In this document: piece after piece, positions 9,201 to 15,685 of the stretch
Numbering within the stretch: position 1 is the first letter of the stretch
Layout of the letters: every line of letters starts with the position of its first letter
Assembly: GCA_002084765.1 (NCBI GenBank)
Contig: NBMB01000045.1
Coordinates: 1 to 21,815 of the forward strand
From: Candidatus Cloacimonetes bacterium 4572_55
GTDB lineage: Bacteria > 4572-55
Direction of reading: 5' to 3'
DNA length: 21,815 bases
Position numbers and translations under genes: made by a program
The notes under the pieces: generated by a model
Database searches by the model: none
Told to the model about the DNA's origin: nothing
Seen by the model: only the letters and a program-made list of their open reading frames with translations

Positions 9201-9880
9201 TACCAGGATCCCGCCGCCGTGTCCGCGGGAATGGTCAATGTGGCATTCTCGAGACTGGTTCCCCCGGCAGACAGGCTGTCGACAGCATTGGTTCCAAGTT
9301 GCGTATCGCCTGATTCATAAGTTGTATTGCTTGACAGGTAATACTTGAGGGTGCTGGACCCGGCTGAGCCTTGACCCTGGTTGCGAACCGTGCAAGAAGC
9401 GGATACGCTATCGCCGGGGTTTACCGTAGTCGGGTTGATCGCGCAATTTTCAGCGATCAAATCAGGAATCTCTTCCTCTGACTGGACATGCAACTCATAA
9501 GGATACATTGCCGAGCCCAACGCATCGTCAGCCTCGAAAGCAACGGTTTCCTCAATATCGAGAACCTGATCGGCTGAAGCGTCATAAGCCTTAAAGGTGA
9601 TCGGCTCATTGTCGCCATTGCCCCAGATCGTCAGGTAGGCAACATAACGATACCCGGGCGGAAAATACTGAAAATCGGCAACCCCACGAATCTCGTCAGC
9701 GACAAAGGCGGCGACCATATTCGCCGTGTCCTCTTCCGCTGTTCCGTTTACAAACAATTGACCCGTCAGGGTCATACTGTTTTCGTAAGCATTGGTATCC
9801 ACTTGCCAATCCGGTGGATCGGCAAAAGTCAGGGCAACGGTAGATATTAAGATTAGTATTGATATGAATAAAATACGCAC
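3236..9880 (-). CDS. Giant exported multidomain protein with SprB repeats and C-terminal FlgD-Ig/Por-type sorting domain
   Basis: A 2214-aa protein. I place the start at GTG 9880, which follows AAGGAG by 6 nt and opens directly into a signal peptide (residues 1-20, ending 'LTFA' before DPPDW). A longer open frame to 9988 would overlap the upstream gene and bury the signal peptide. Modules in order: a ~110-residue domain shared with the 1603-aa neighbour (22-132); CARDB (about 138-255); two SdrD-B-like domains with 'DxNxDGxxxxGEPG' calcium-type loops (about 260-363 and 364-500); Fn3-like (501-595); choice-of-anchor-D-like (597-708); twelve SprB repeats (712-1687); Ig-like (about 1688-1790); a 'GWNLIGNP'-containing region; and the sorting domain from 2123 with 'NYPNPFNPRTTI' and C-terminal KMIMLK. 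SprB family proteins are surface adhesins secreted by the type IX system. An adhesin or surface-filament role is inferred. Confidence 0.93.
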   Translation of the reverse strand: MRILFISILILISTVALTFADPPDWQVDTNAYENSMTLTGQLFVNGTAEEDTANMVAAFVADEIRGVADFQYFPPGYRYVAYLTIWGNGDNEPITFKAYDASADQVLDIEETVAFEADDALGSAMYPYELHVQSEEEIPDLIAENCAINPTTVNPGDSVSASCTVRNQGQGSAGSSTLKYYLSSNTTYESGDTQLGTNAVDSLSAGGTSLENATLTIPADTAAGSWYILFYVDTDNDVDESDEDNNVANQQIIVTTTQETGSISGFVWDDVNADGVKQSGEPGLPDIEVFLSINSDYLTTSITAADGSFGFSDLEPGSYTVQVNDDSPFPDCYRFPTTDNNPLDIELTAGQSYTNANFGYQYGCGSIGNFVWEDLDQDGLQDSGEPGIAGVTVNLFLNGWGGPYGETPWSYLVDTTFTNSDGEYYFDELQPTFDGSYSLSIGIPPGYQLTLWDEGSNDEIDNDFYSGILYPFNHQHSTGTFLLEIGETDDSWDAGLYLQTCSPPSNVQASNGTYEDSVSISWEQPVNGANAYRVSRRPVGGGSITILTDHFTGASYQDNTAIPGTHYEYAVASWCYYDSEEVLSDYSDWDEGWSVAPEIDVSVNGASIPDNTGSYSFGSTTSGAPVSRTFTVENNGTANLTLTAPISVPNGFNVQSSFGSATVVAGSSTTFTIRLIATAYGNFSGSLSFANNDADENPYNFTISGSVGATSIVINDVAANDPSCYGGDDGEIEIFASGGAAPLQYSINNGTSYQSSSQFDDLSAGNYYIKVKDAQNNVENYAGNPVTLSNPSQLVINSVTATDPDCYGGDDGQIVISASGGSGSRQYSINNGGTYQTSPTFSDLGAGSYQIWVRDGNNCVTSYGSNPVTISNPSQLVINSVTATDPDCYGGDDGQIVISASGGSGSRQYSINNGGTYQTSPTFSDLGAGSYQIWVRDGNNCATAYGSNPVTISDPSQLVINSVTATDPDCYGGDDGQIVVSASGGSGSRQYSINNGQTYQSGSTFSDLSVGSYQVWVRDGNYCATSYGSNPVTISNPPQLVINSVTATDPDCYGGDGGQIVVSASGGTGSRQYSINNGQTYQPSPTFSDLDADSYQVWVRDENNCATSYGSNPVVLDDPPELVINSVTASDPDCYGGDDGRIVINASGGSGSRQYSINNGGTYQFSSTFSGLSAGSYTIRVRDENNCETPYGSNPVTISNPPQLVINSVNATDPDCYGGDDGQIVISASGGTGSRQYSINNGGTYQASSTFSDLDAGSYQVWVRDGNNCETPYGSNPVVLDDPPELVINNVNSDDPSCYGDENGQIVISASGGSGSRQYSINNGQTYQSGSTFSDLGAGSYQVWVRDGNNCETPYGSNPVVLDDPPELVINSVTASDPDCYGGEGGQIVISASGGTGSRQYSINNGQTYQPSPTFSDLDADSYQVWVRDENNCETPYGSNPVVLDDPPELVINSVTASDPDCYGGEEGQIEVDASGGTGVLLYSINGQTSQASPTFSELTAGEYEVVVSDENGCETAPETVTIIDPAQIEINEVLLTSPACHGDANGQIQVQADGGTGQLSYSIDNGQNYQNSPIFDDLTAADYSIIIQDQNGCEISYEENPVTLDEPEALLISDVLTSDPSAFDIDDGQIELTASGGTEPIEYSIDSGQSFQAETIFNNLPAGEYHVIVKDANDCELAYADNPVLLCTIGITATIDEPEMGSQAVVNAEIEAFCGVAELFLHYRTGGDESFVTIEMTAQNGNNFTADIPGSAITPAGLEWYISVQDTMGNPSEGDHSRDGVSMPTGIAEYDVIGGEIQSDYRLISVPYDLNDKSVPSALNQVGVWDSTSWRLWDCSDGQTAGSDYVEYIPGVNTGFSANFAPGQALWLISSTGVTDLNFGPGKSTPLEDYLHHLNVGWNLIGNPFYFDVDWSSIEDRNSLSSGDVTQPQYYNGSGFVSAATLNGGFSGYSVYSNAERDLVIPPESASALLPFFDVSHFDWLVELNLSVAGIKDFYNHIGILNQPDTNLKEKYRVRKTPFFTATKLSLTDGNASDIRLPSDYEVEEWPVHIQSANGGATTVSWDIMVDLPPGRELFLINDQTGQVTNMTHETSYSFHSVARQEPLRIILSDPDAIADLVIPTDSYLGQNYPNPFNPRTTIRFGLAQHARVNLSIYSVSGQLVSVVEDGEKPAGHHSIGWNGINVTGQQVSSGVYFYLLTIDGRTIQKRKMIMLK
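4820..7747 (-). repeat. Array of twelve SprB-type repeats within the giant protein (unit mostly 82 aa / 246 bp)
   Basis: Repeats 1-9 are exactly 82 codons, repeat 10 is 79, repeat 11 is 82 and repeat 12 is 77. The consensus is 'LVINSVTATDPDCYGG.DGQI', then 'ASGG.GSRQYSINNG', then 'F.DL.AGSY.V.VRD.NNC', then 'NPV'. Repeats 2-9 (5534-7501) are nearly identical at the DNA level, whereas repeats 1 and 10-12 are diverged. The pattern fits internal duplication and homogenisation of the middle of the array. Repeat 12 has lost the DPxCYG cysteine and reads 'SAFDIDDG' instead. Confidence 0.95.
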
Positions 9881-9886
9881 GTTATA

Positions 9887-9892
9887 CTCCTT
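9887..9892 (-). promoter_or_regulatory. Shine-Dalgarno sequence fixing the GTG start of the 2214-aa protein
   Basis: AAGGAG on the minus strand lies 6 nt before GTG 9880. It is the only good ribosome-binding site near the beginning of this frame, and the GTG is followed at once by the hydrophobic signal peptide. Confidence 0.8.
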
Positions 9893-9907
9893 TAGATAAG
9901 AAATGGT

Positions 9908-9946
9908 GCTAGAGATGCCATCTTTCAAAAAGATGGTATCTCTAGC
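9908..9946. other. Strong intercistronic hairpin (18-bp stem, 3-nt loop)
   Basis: Bases 9908-9925 pair with 9929-9946. The only non-Watson-Crick position is 9917/9937, a G-U wobble in plus-strand RNA and an A-C mismatch in minus-strand RNA. The hairpin fills the short gap between the stop of the 1603-aa gene (9970) and the RBS of the 2214-aa gene. What follows in the minus direction is only moderately U-rich (ACCATTTCTT), so it could be a partial terminator, an attenuator that sets the ratio of the two proteins, or an mRNA-stability element. Confidence 0.75.
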
Positions 9947-9969
9947 ATGTATGAAAAGTGACAAATTAA

Positions 9970-12900
9970 TTATTTGAGCAACACGCAACGGCGAATTTTA
10001 TCAAACTCCCCGGCTTGCATGTGATAGAAATATAGTCCGCTACTTACCGCATGATTGCTATTGTCAGTCCCGTCCCAGACAACCTCGTGGTTACCGCCGG
10101 TCTGCTGCTTATCGACCAGCGTTTTTACCAAACGACCGGCAGGATCATAGACCCGGATGGTGACATGTGCGCTCCGGGGCAGTTGATAACCAATCGTAGT
10201 CAATGGATTGAATGGGTTGGGATAGTTATCATACAAACGGAATTCAAGCTCGGCATCGACCACTTGCTCATTATCGAGCGCATCAATTGTCATCTGACAA
10301 GGCACTGTTATCGAACCGATAGGCAAATCAGATTGAAATTCAACCACGTTTACCAGGTGCAAATACGAATTATCATTCTCAGCCAACAGCTTGAAGGTTA
10401 TTGCATCGCCTGCCGCCTGGTTACTATAAACCGAGAGCATGTATAGCGATTTATCGATCGGCGGGATGTGCTGCGCCCGGGCGATTCCTCTTACCTCATC
10501 ATCGACATAAGCGATCAGGAGATAATCTTCGAGGCCGTCGATTTCCGCTGTAATCGACATGTTATACTCAAATTGGCTATAATCGAAATCAGGCAGTTGC
10601 AGCACCTGAGACAACGGACCTTTTGAGCTTTCGGTCGTGAGCACTTGAGAAACAGCAGAGGGGTAGTAGAGGATGGCGTCATCGGTCATCCGTATTTTGT
10701 AACCCGCTCCCGGCGACATATCCGTCAAACTGCCATACCAACCCGACTCGCTGTAATATTCGGCATAGCCTTCCTGACCTTTGATCCGGTCAGATGAGCC
10801 ATTTATCGAGGACAAGGCATCGTTCAATGAACTGGTTGCGTAAGGTAGGTAGCCCAGCCAGTTCCAAACCGGTGTCAGGCTGATCGGGTATTGAGCCGGA
10901 TCAATGCAATCGCCTTGAAAATCAAGGGTGGCGTTGGAAGTCATCCGAATTTTATACATCTTGCGCGGATTGATTTCCGTCAAGCTGCCATACCAGCCCG
11001 AGCCGCTGTAATACTCGGCATAGCCCTCCTGACTTTTGATCCGGTCGGAAGCGCCGTTTATCGAAGCCAGGGTCGTGTTCAGCGACATATCGTCAGCATC
11101 AACATTGACCGAAATCCAGTTCCAAACCGGCACCAGGTTGATGCTAACCGAACAGAACGAGCAATTATTTACCGGAAACGGTATCTGGACAGAACCATAC
11201 GAATCATCCGCCTGGAAGGTCAGGTTTTCACATAGATCGACAATTTGGCAGGATGAGTAATCAAAACCCTTGAGAGCGATCGTCTCCTCGGCACTGCTAT
11301 TACTCCAAACGGTCAGGTAAGCTACATAGTGATCTTCCGGCGGGAAATGTTGGAAATATGCCACGCCGCGTATTTCGTCATCGACAAATGCCGCTATGAT
11401 ATTGCTCGGATCAATCTCTACATCGCCGTCGATGTAAAGCTCGGCAGTGACGGTCATGTTGTATTCAAATTCGTATTCATCGACAGTCCAGTTGGGTGGC
11501 TCGCAGCTTCCTGTAATCGTAATCGGTTGGGAGCTAACATTATTATTCTCATTGCTTTCATCCACATCATTACCGGCATCGGCGTAAAACAGGATATACC
11601 AGGCGCCCGACGCGACGTCGATTGGAATAGTGACATACACTTCGCCTTCAAAATCAGCCCCGGGGGGAAGGGTGCTAACGTCTTGGGACCCCAACAATAC
11701 ATCTCCGTCATCATAGGTCGTATTGCTTGACAGGTAGAACCCGACATTGCTGGGGCCTGCTGCTCCATCCCCCTGATTCTCACCATCAAAACCCAGGTAC
11801 ATGATGCCGCCGCCGTGAGGAGGGTCACCTTGAGGGTCGATGACAGTGTACGTCAGGACGAGATCAGGCATGCCGACCGTAACAGGCGTCACCATCATAT
11901 CTTGAAAGATAGAAGTCGAAGAGTCGAGGACAATCACCTGGGCTTGATAGGTCCCGGGCACGCTGCTCGGCGGCAGGTGAAGCGATTCGGTCACATCCGA
12001 GCTTTGCCCCTGATACAGGGTGATTTCGCTGTTTGTGCCGGCAATATTAACCCCGTTTGGATTGAGCAGGTTAGTCTCGACCGTAACCGTCTGGGTAAGC
12101 TCAGTCGTGGTAATCTGGCTGGTTACACCCACGAAATCGCCGGGTGAATAGCTGCTGTTATCCGTATTGACAGCGATAATGGACGCGGTGCCACCTACGC
12201 CATTAATGACTAACTGTCCCCAGTCGATTATAACTACCCATTGCATATCATCGCCGGATACATCCACATTTATTCGAACCAGATTTTTTCCGCCGTTTTG
12301 ATTCACATTATTTATGTATGATGGACTTACATTAAAAACCGTGGTGCTCCATTGATCATTTGCCCCGGTCAATGTGCCGAGATAGTTCCCGTTTAAATAT
12401 ACCTCATCAACCTGACCTTCAGTCTCATCGACATCAAAGGAATAAATAGTTAGTTGGGCTGAGTTAATACTGGCATCCGTAATGAAAATATTAAATTCAA
12501 TCGGATGATTGCTATAATCATTCCAAATAATGACATCCATATCATAGTCAGGCACACCTTGCAAGTCGTTGTTCTCATTATCATCGGTGGTGATGTAGGG
12601 GGCAGTGACAGTGATAAATATCGGATCATCCATTGTGCCATAAGTAGTTGTTATTTCATAGTTGTCAGCGGCATAGATGTAGTATTCGACACCGCTTTCA
12701 GTAGCATAATCGGCCGGGATTTCTGCTTCGTAATTATTTCCGCTGATTAGGCTCATATCAGTAGAGCTATAGACAGGATTACCGCCGGGTGCTCGGTAAA
12801 ATAGTCGGGCAGCAGAAATATACTGAGTTTCATCAACTATGGCAGCGATAATTGGAATAGAAATGTTAAGCAGGGAGGTGGTAACAGGTGTATGCTCGAT

Positions 12901-14781
12901 GACTGGCGGTTGATTAGGCAACACTGCGATGCTATAAGAGTTATTCATTGCATCAATCAGGGGGCTGGTGGAAGACAATTGTCCGTCATTGGCATACAAA
13001 TAGTACAAAGTGCCGGGACTTTGCACATCAACCGCCGGAATTGTCGCTGACCAAACGTTGCCTGCGTATTCTTCCATTGAAATTGCCGTGAAATTCTGCT
13101 GGTCAGGATGGCGGTAAAATAATGAAGCCGATTGCGTGTATGGTTCTTCTTCATCTGTAATTGTAGCGGAAATTACTAATCCCGCATTCGATGGTTGAGC
13201 AGATTGGCTGAGTTGAACTGTTTCATTCGTGCGGATTATGACCGGAGCACCGCCTTCATAGATAAATTCCAATGACAATCCGCCAGCATAACCATAAGAA
13301 TCATCAGCCCAAAAACCATAGGAATAGATGCCAAAGGGGATTCCGGCAGTATTTTCGATCGTATGCGAACCAACATCAATCGGTATTCCAGCACCCGAAT
13401 AGCCGGTTGCGCCAATAGGTTCAAATAATCCACTGTCTACAGGCTCTCCGTTAAAAATAAGCGTTGATATTCCGTCGGTTTGGATAGTCACGTTTACATA
13501 ATTTGTCGGAAATCCTTCATTCGGTGTAGCAAAAGTATAAGAGTTCATAAACTGCTCGGTTGGTGGAATCATCATCATGAATGGATCTCCATTGTTAGGG
13601 ATATTTGGGTCCCATTGGTTTCCATTTGAATATTGCATTACCAAAACCGGATTTGACGCTTCGATGTGGGTCGGTTCTTCTATAATGTCCTCATAGAAGT
13701 CTGCAAAATTCAAAGTAGTGACAACTTGTCCATCAAACGCAACCGTTGTTCCGTTCTGAAAAGCCAATATCCGAAATGTGTCGCCGTTCTCTCTTCCTTC
13801 CAAGGGAAAGGTAACAAATGAATTCCCCCAAGTATTAATGGGCGGCATTTGCTCGACAATATGATCGCAATATTGAACATCTGTGGGTATACTGGCACAT
13901 GAATTTCCACTAAACACGGCTACCGGTAATGTAGATTCAATAATAGATCCGGTTAAGTCTACATTCGGTTGATTACTTAGCAAAGATCGAACTTGATAAA
14001 CCTCACCTTGATTGAGAATAACTTGAAACGGCACACCAACTGGTTGTCCAAAAAATGTTTCTGTCGATGGCGTAATTGTAATAATAACATTGTCATACGG
14101 ACTGACAATGCCAAATTGGGAAAGATGACCTTCACCCCAATTTTCCAACCATGTCATATTCGGATAAGACATAACCATATAATTAGTTGAAAGAATATCG
14201 ACCGGTAAACATAAAAAGCCATCCGATGAAAATTCCCGCATGTTAAGGCCATAAACAGCGACCTCATCATCTGCCATTACATGAATACCTTTGTTTTCTA
14301 TTTCCTCACTACTCGTTACTTGCACATCATTTGGCAAAGTCACTCGTGTGACAATCCCTGGCGAAACTGCAAAGGTCTCACTAAACAAAAGACCGGGGAT
14401 TTCCACAACTCCATTTGTCTGGACATTACTTGCAATGTCCAAGTAAATCCCTGTTACATTACTATCAGAGTTTCTTTCCATCATCAACCAGAACTCTGTC
14501 CCTTTATTATCAAGCGTGGTGCGTTGATCCCGAAACGTCTGGTTAAAATTAAAGTCGAAGTTTTCAGCATCCAATGAGATTCCGCTTCTGACTACACGTG
14601 GTGTATATGTTTTGGTCTCGACAGGCATGGTATTCGGACCATGAGTTGCTGCGATACCCGCAGTTGTAGGAGTGTTATTACCGATTTTCTCAATACCACC
14701 GGTGGTTTGTGCAAATGCGTGGTAAGAGGTAACTAAAATTAAAATTGCAACCATCATCATCGAAATAGATTTTCTACACAT
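9970..14781 (-). CDS. Giant exported protein with IgGFc-binding-like N terminus, CARDB domain and Por-type sorting domain
   Basis: A 1603-aa protein. AGAAGGAG precedes the ATG by 9 nt, and the signal peptide ends at 'HAFA' (residue 24). Residues about 95-510 ('GTEFWLMMER', 'GIHVMADDEVAVYGLN', 'FVTFPLEGRENGDTFRILA') match my recollection of the bacterial IgGFc-binding-protein N-terminal family. Two Ig-like segments follow with 'LFYR' and 'YYLYA/YYIYA' motifs (about 517-620 and 625-725), then a beta-rich region (738-865), CARDB (972-1090), the shared ~110-aa module (1094-1205), two tandem ~78-aa repeats (1213-1290 and 1299-1376), the shared module again (1398-1496), and the sorting domain ('LYDNYPNPFNPLTTIGYQL', C-terminal RRCVLLK). 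It is probably exported across the outer membrane and anchored or released there. It lies immediately upstream of the 2214-aa gene and is likely cotranscribed with it. Binding partner unknown. Confidence 0.93.
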   Translation of the reverse strand: MCRKSISMMMVAILILVTSYHAFAQTTGGIEKIGNNTPTTAGIAATHGPNTMPVETKTYTPRVVRSGISLDAENFDFNFNQTFRDQRTTLDNKGTEFWLMMERNSDSNVTGIYLDIASNVQTNGVVEIPGLLFSETFAVSPGIVTRVTLPNDVQVTSSEEIENKGIHVMADDEVAVYGLNMREFSSDGFLCLPVDILSTNYMVMSYPNMTWLENWGEGHLSQFGIVSPYDNVIITITPSTETFFGQPVGVPFQVILNQGEVYQVRSLLSNQPNVDLTGSIIESTLPVAVFSGNSCASIPTDVQYCDHIVEQMPPINTWGNSFVTFPLEGRENGDTFRILAFQNGTTVAFDGQVVTTLNFADFYEDIIEEPTHIEASNPVLVMQYSNGNQWDPNIPNNGDPFMMMIPPTEQFMNSYTFATPNEGFPTNYVNVTIQTDGISTLIFNGEPVDSGLFEPIGATGYSGAGIPIDVGSHTIENTAGIPFGIYSYGFWADDSYGYAGGLSLEFIYEGGAPVIIRTNETVQLSQSAQPSNAGLVISATITDEEEPYTQSASLFYRHPDQQNFTAISMEEYAGNVWSATIPAVDVQSPGTLYYLYANDGQLSSTSPLIDAMNNSYSIAVLPNQPPVIEHTPVTTSLLNISIPIIAAIVDETQYISAARLFYRAPGGNPVYSSTDMSLISGNNYEAEIPADYATESGVEYYIYAADNYEITTTYGTMDDPIFITVTAPYITTDDNENNDLQGVPDYDMDVIIWNDYSNHPIEFNIFITDASINSAQLTIYSFDVDETEGQVDEVYLNGNYLGTLTGANDQWSTTVFNVSPSYINNVNQNGGKNLVRINVDVSGDDMQWVVIIDWGQLVINGVGGTASIIAVNTDNSSYSPGDFVGVTSQITTTELTQTVTVETNLLNPNGVNIAGTNSEITLYQGQSSDVTESLHLPPSSVPGTYQAQVIVLDSSTSIFQDMMVTPVTVGMPDLVLTYTVIDPQGDPPHGGGIMYLGFDGENQGDGAAGPSNVGFYLSSNTTYDDGDVLLGSQDVSTLPPGADFEGEVYVTIPIDVASGAWYILFYADAGNDVDESNENNNVSSQPITITGSCEPPNWTVDEYEFEYNMTVTAELYIDGDVEIDPSNIIAAFVDDEIRGVAYFQHFPPEDHYVAYLTVWSNSSAEETIALKGFDYSSCQIVDLCENLTFQADDSYGSVQIPFPVNNCSFCSVSINLVPVWNWISVNVDADDMSLNTTLASINGASDRIKSQEGYAEYYSGSGWYGSLTEINPRKMYKIRMTSNATLDFQGDCIDPAQYPISLTPVWNWLGYLPYATSSLNDALSSINGSSDRIKGQEGYAEYYSESGWYGSLTDMSPGAGYKIRMTDDAILYYPSAVSQVLTTESSKGPLSQVLQLPDFDYSQFEYNMSITAEIDGLEDYLLIAYVDDEVRGIARAQHIPPIDKSLYMLSVYSNQAAGDAITFKLLAENDNSYLHLVNVVEFQSDLPIGSITVPCQMTIDALDNEQVVDAELEFRLYDNYPNPFNPLTTIGYQLPRSAHVTIRVYDPAGRLVKTLVDKQQTGGNHEVVWDGTDNSNHAVSSGLYFYHMQAGEFDKIRRCVLLK
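10654..11145 (-). repeat. Two tandem VWNW repeats within the 1603-aa protein
   Basis: Residues 1213-1290 and 1299-1376 repeat the same ~78-aa unit: 'L.PVWNW', then 'L..INGASDRIKSQEGYAEYY' (second copy 'SSDRIKGQEGYAEYY'), 'SGWYGSLT', then 'YKIRMT..A.L'. The unit resembles the 'WNWIS/NLIGNP' type of exported-protein module. Both copies are intact and in frame. Confidence 0.85.
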
Positions 14782-14991
14782 AGTTATATTCTCCTTCTAA
14801 GTTTTAATCAAAATGATTTCAATAATTCCTCACTCAAGCAGAAAGCAAGTCTTTCCCCGACTTTATTAAGGGGATACAAACAAAGCTTATTAAAAACAAG
14901 TTACCTAATACTTTTGAAACCCTGCAAATTCAAGCTTCAGCGCGTTTGAGCCTTTGCGTGAGCCTTGTGGCAGATTTCATATTGAATCCAC
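14782..14991. other. Leader region of the 1603-aa gene, no gene
   Basis: A 210-bp AT-rich stretch between the collapsed gene and the 1603-aa gene. A short imperfect direct repeat (AAGGCTCA followed by CGC, twice, near 14940-14975) is visible on the minus strand. No convincing promoter or terminator could be assigned. Confidence 0.4.
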
Positions 14992-15295
14992 TTATTTGAG
15001 CAACGCACAGCGTTTAATTATCTCCACCGAATTTGTTTTCATTTGATAGAGATAAATCCCGCTATTAACCACGTCCCCATTATTTGCTTTGCCGTCCCAG
15101 ACAATTTCGTGGTTACCGGCTTTTTGGTGATCATCGAATATCGAATGCCTCCCAGGTGACATCTGAATCGATGATCCCGCCCTGGGTCACATAATTGCCA
15201 TCAATGTACTCAAATACAACATCTGCCTGCCCATAGCTTGTCAGACAAAGCCAGCACAGTAAAACCCATAAACTACGATACTTTTGATACGTCAT
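14992..15295 (-). pseudogene. Collapsed gene for an exported protein: signal-peptide end fused out of frame to a sorting-domain end
   Basis: A perfect RBS (GGAGG at 15303-15307, 7 nt spacing) precedes ATG 15295. The frame encodes a signal peptide ('LWVLLCWLCLTSYGQA', cleavage near residue 24) and about 30 mature residues ('DVVFEYIDGNYVTQGG' and on), then stops at 15131 after 54 codons. In the +1 frame, from about 15141, the text is the last part of a Por/FlgD-Ig sorting domain: 'AGNHEIVWDGKANNGDVVN', then 'SGIYLYQM', ending RCALLK at 14992. That tail is very like the C terminus of the 1603-aa neighbour (GGNHEVVWDG, SGLYFYHM, RCVLLK). I infer that a large exported-protein gene lost its middle. 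The 54-codon secreted peptide could still be made. Confidence 0.75.
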
Positions 15296-15590
15296 TGTTG
15301 ATCCTCCTTAATAAACAGAAATCCAGTAGTAAGCCCATTATTTGCTTTGCCGTCCCAGACAATTTCGTGGTTACCGGCTTTTTGGTGATCATCGAATATC
15401 GAATGCCTCTCAGGTGGCATCGGAATCGATGGTCCCGCCCTGGGTCACATAATTGCCATCGATATACTCAAATACAACATCTGCCTGTCCATAGCTTGTC
15501 AGACAAAGCCAGCACAGTAAAACCCATAAACTCGATATTTTCGATACGTCATTGTTGGCCCTCCTTAATAAACAGAAATCCAGTAGTAAG
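15076..15590. repeat. Tandem duplication, 258-bp and 257-bp units
   Basis: Unit A (15076-15333) and unit B (15334-15590) are nearly identical, with a few substitutions and one 1-nt indel (near 15275 in A, 15535 in B). Each unit contains the RBS, start, signal peptide and short mature part of the collapsed gene plus the first part of its sorting-domain tail. The six bases CCCATT begin unit A (15076), begin unit B (15334) and occur again just after unit B (15591), which fits a duplication between short microhomologies. Confidence 0.92.
15334..15590 (-). pseudogene. Second, more decayed copy of the collapsed exported-protein gene
   Basis: This is the upstream copy (unit B) of the duplication. 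It keeps the AAGGAGG ribosome-binding site and an ATG near 15553. The 1-nt deletion relative to unit A shifts the frame after about seven codons, so the signal-peptide text ('LWVLLCWLCLTSYGQA') lies in another frame. That second frame ends at 15410 because TGG of copy A is TGA here. Its sorting-domain fragment runs straight into the leader of copy A. No functional product is expected. Confidence 0.75.
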
Positions 15591-15626
15591 CCCATTGCTT
15601 CGTTGCTACCATAGCGTATACAAATG

Positions 15627-15668
15627 CCTGACAGGTCTATTGTATCAAGTTCAAGCAGGCCTGTCAGG
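15627..15668 (-). terminator. Possible terminator hairpin after the lipoprotein gene
   Basis: CCTGACAGG (15627-15635) and CCTGTCAGG (15660-15668) form a 9-bp perfect stem with a 24-nt loop, 18 nt beyond the lipoprotein stop. The minus-strand bases that follow (CATTTGTAT) are only weakly U-rich, so termination is uncertain. Confidence 0.35.
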
Positions 15669-15685
15669 TTTGTTCTCGTTACCGC

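Noticed and set aside
9881-9988. N-terminal extension of the giant protein overlapping the 1603-aa gene
   Set aside because: It has no RBS, would bury the signal peptide, and translates the intercistronic hairpin. GTG 9880 with AAGGAG explains the start better.
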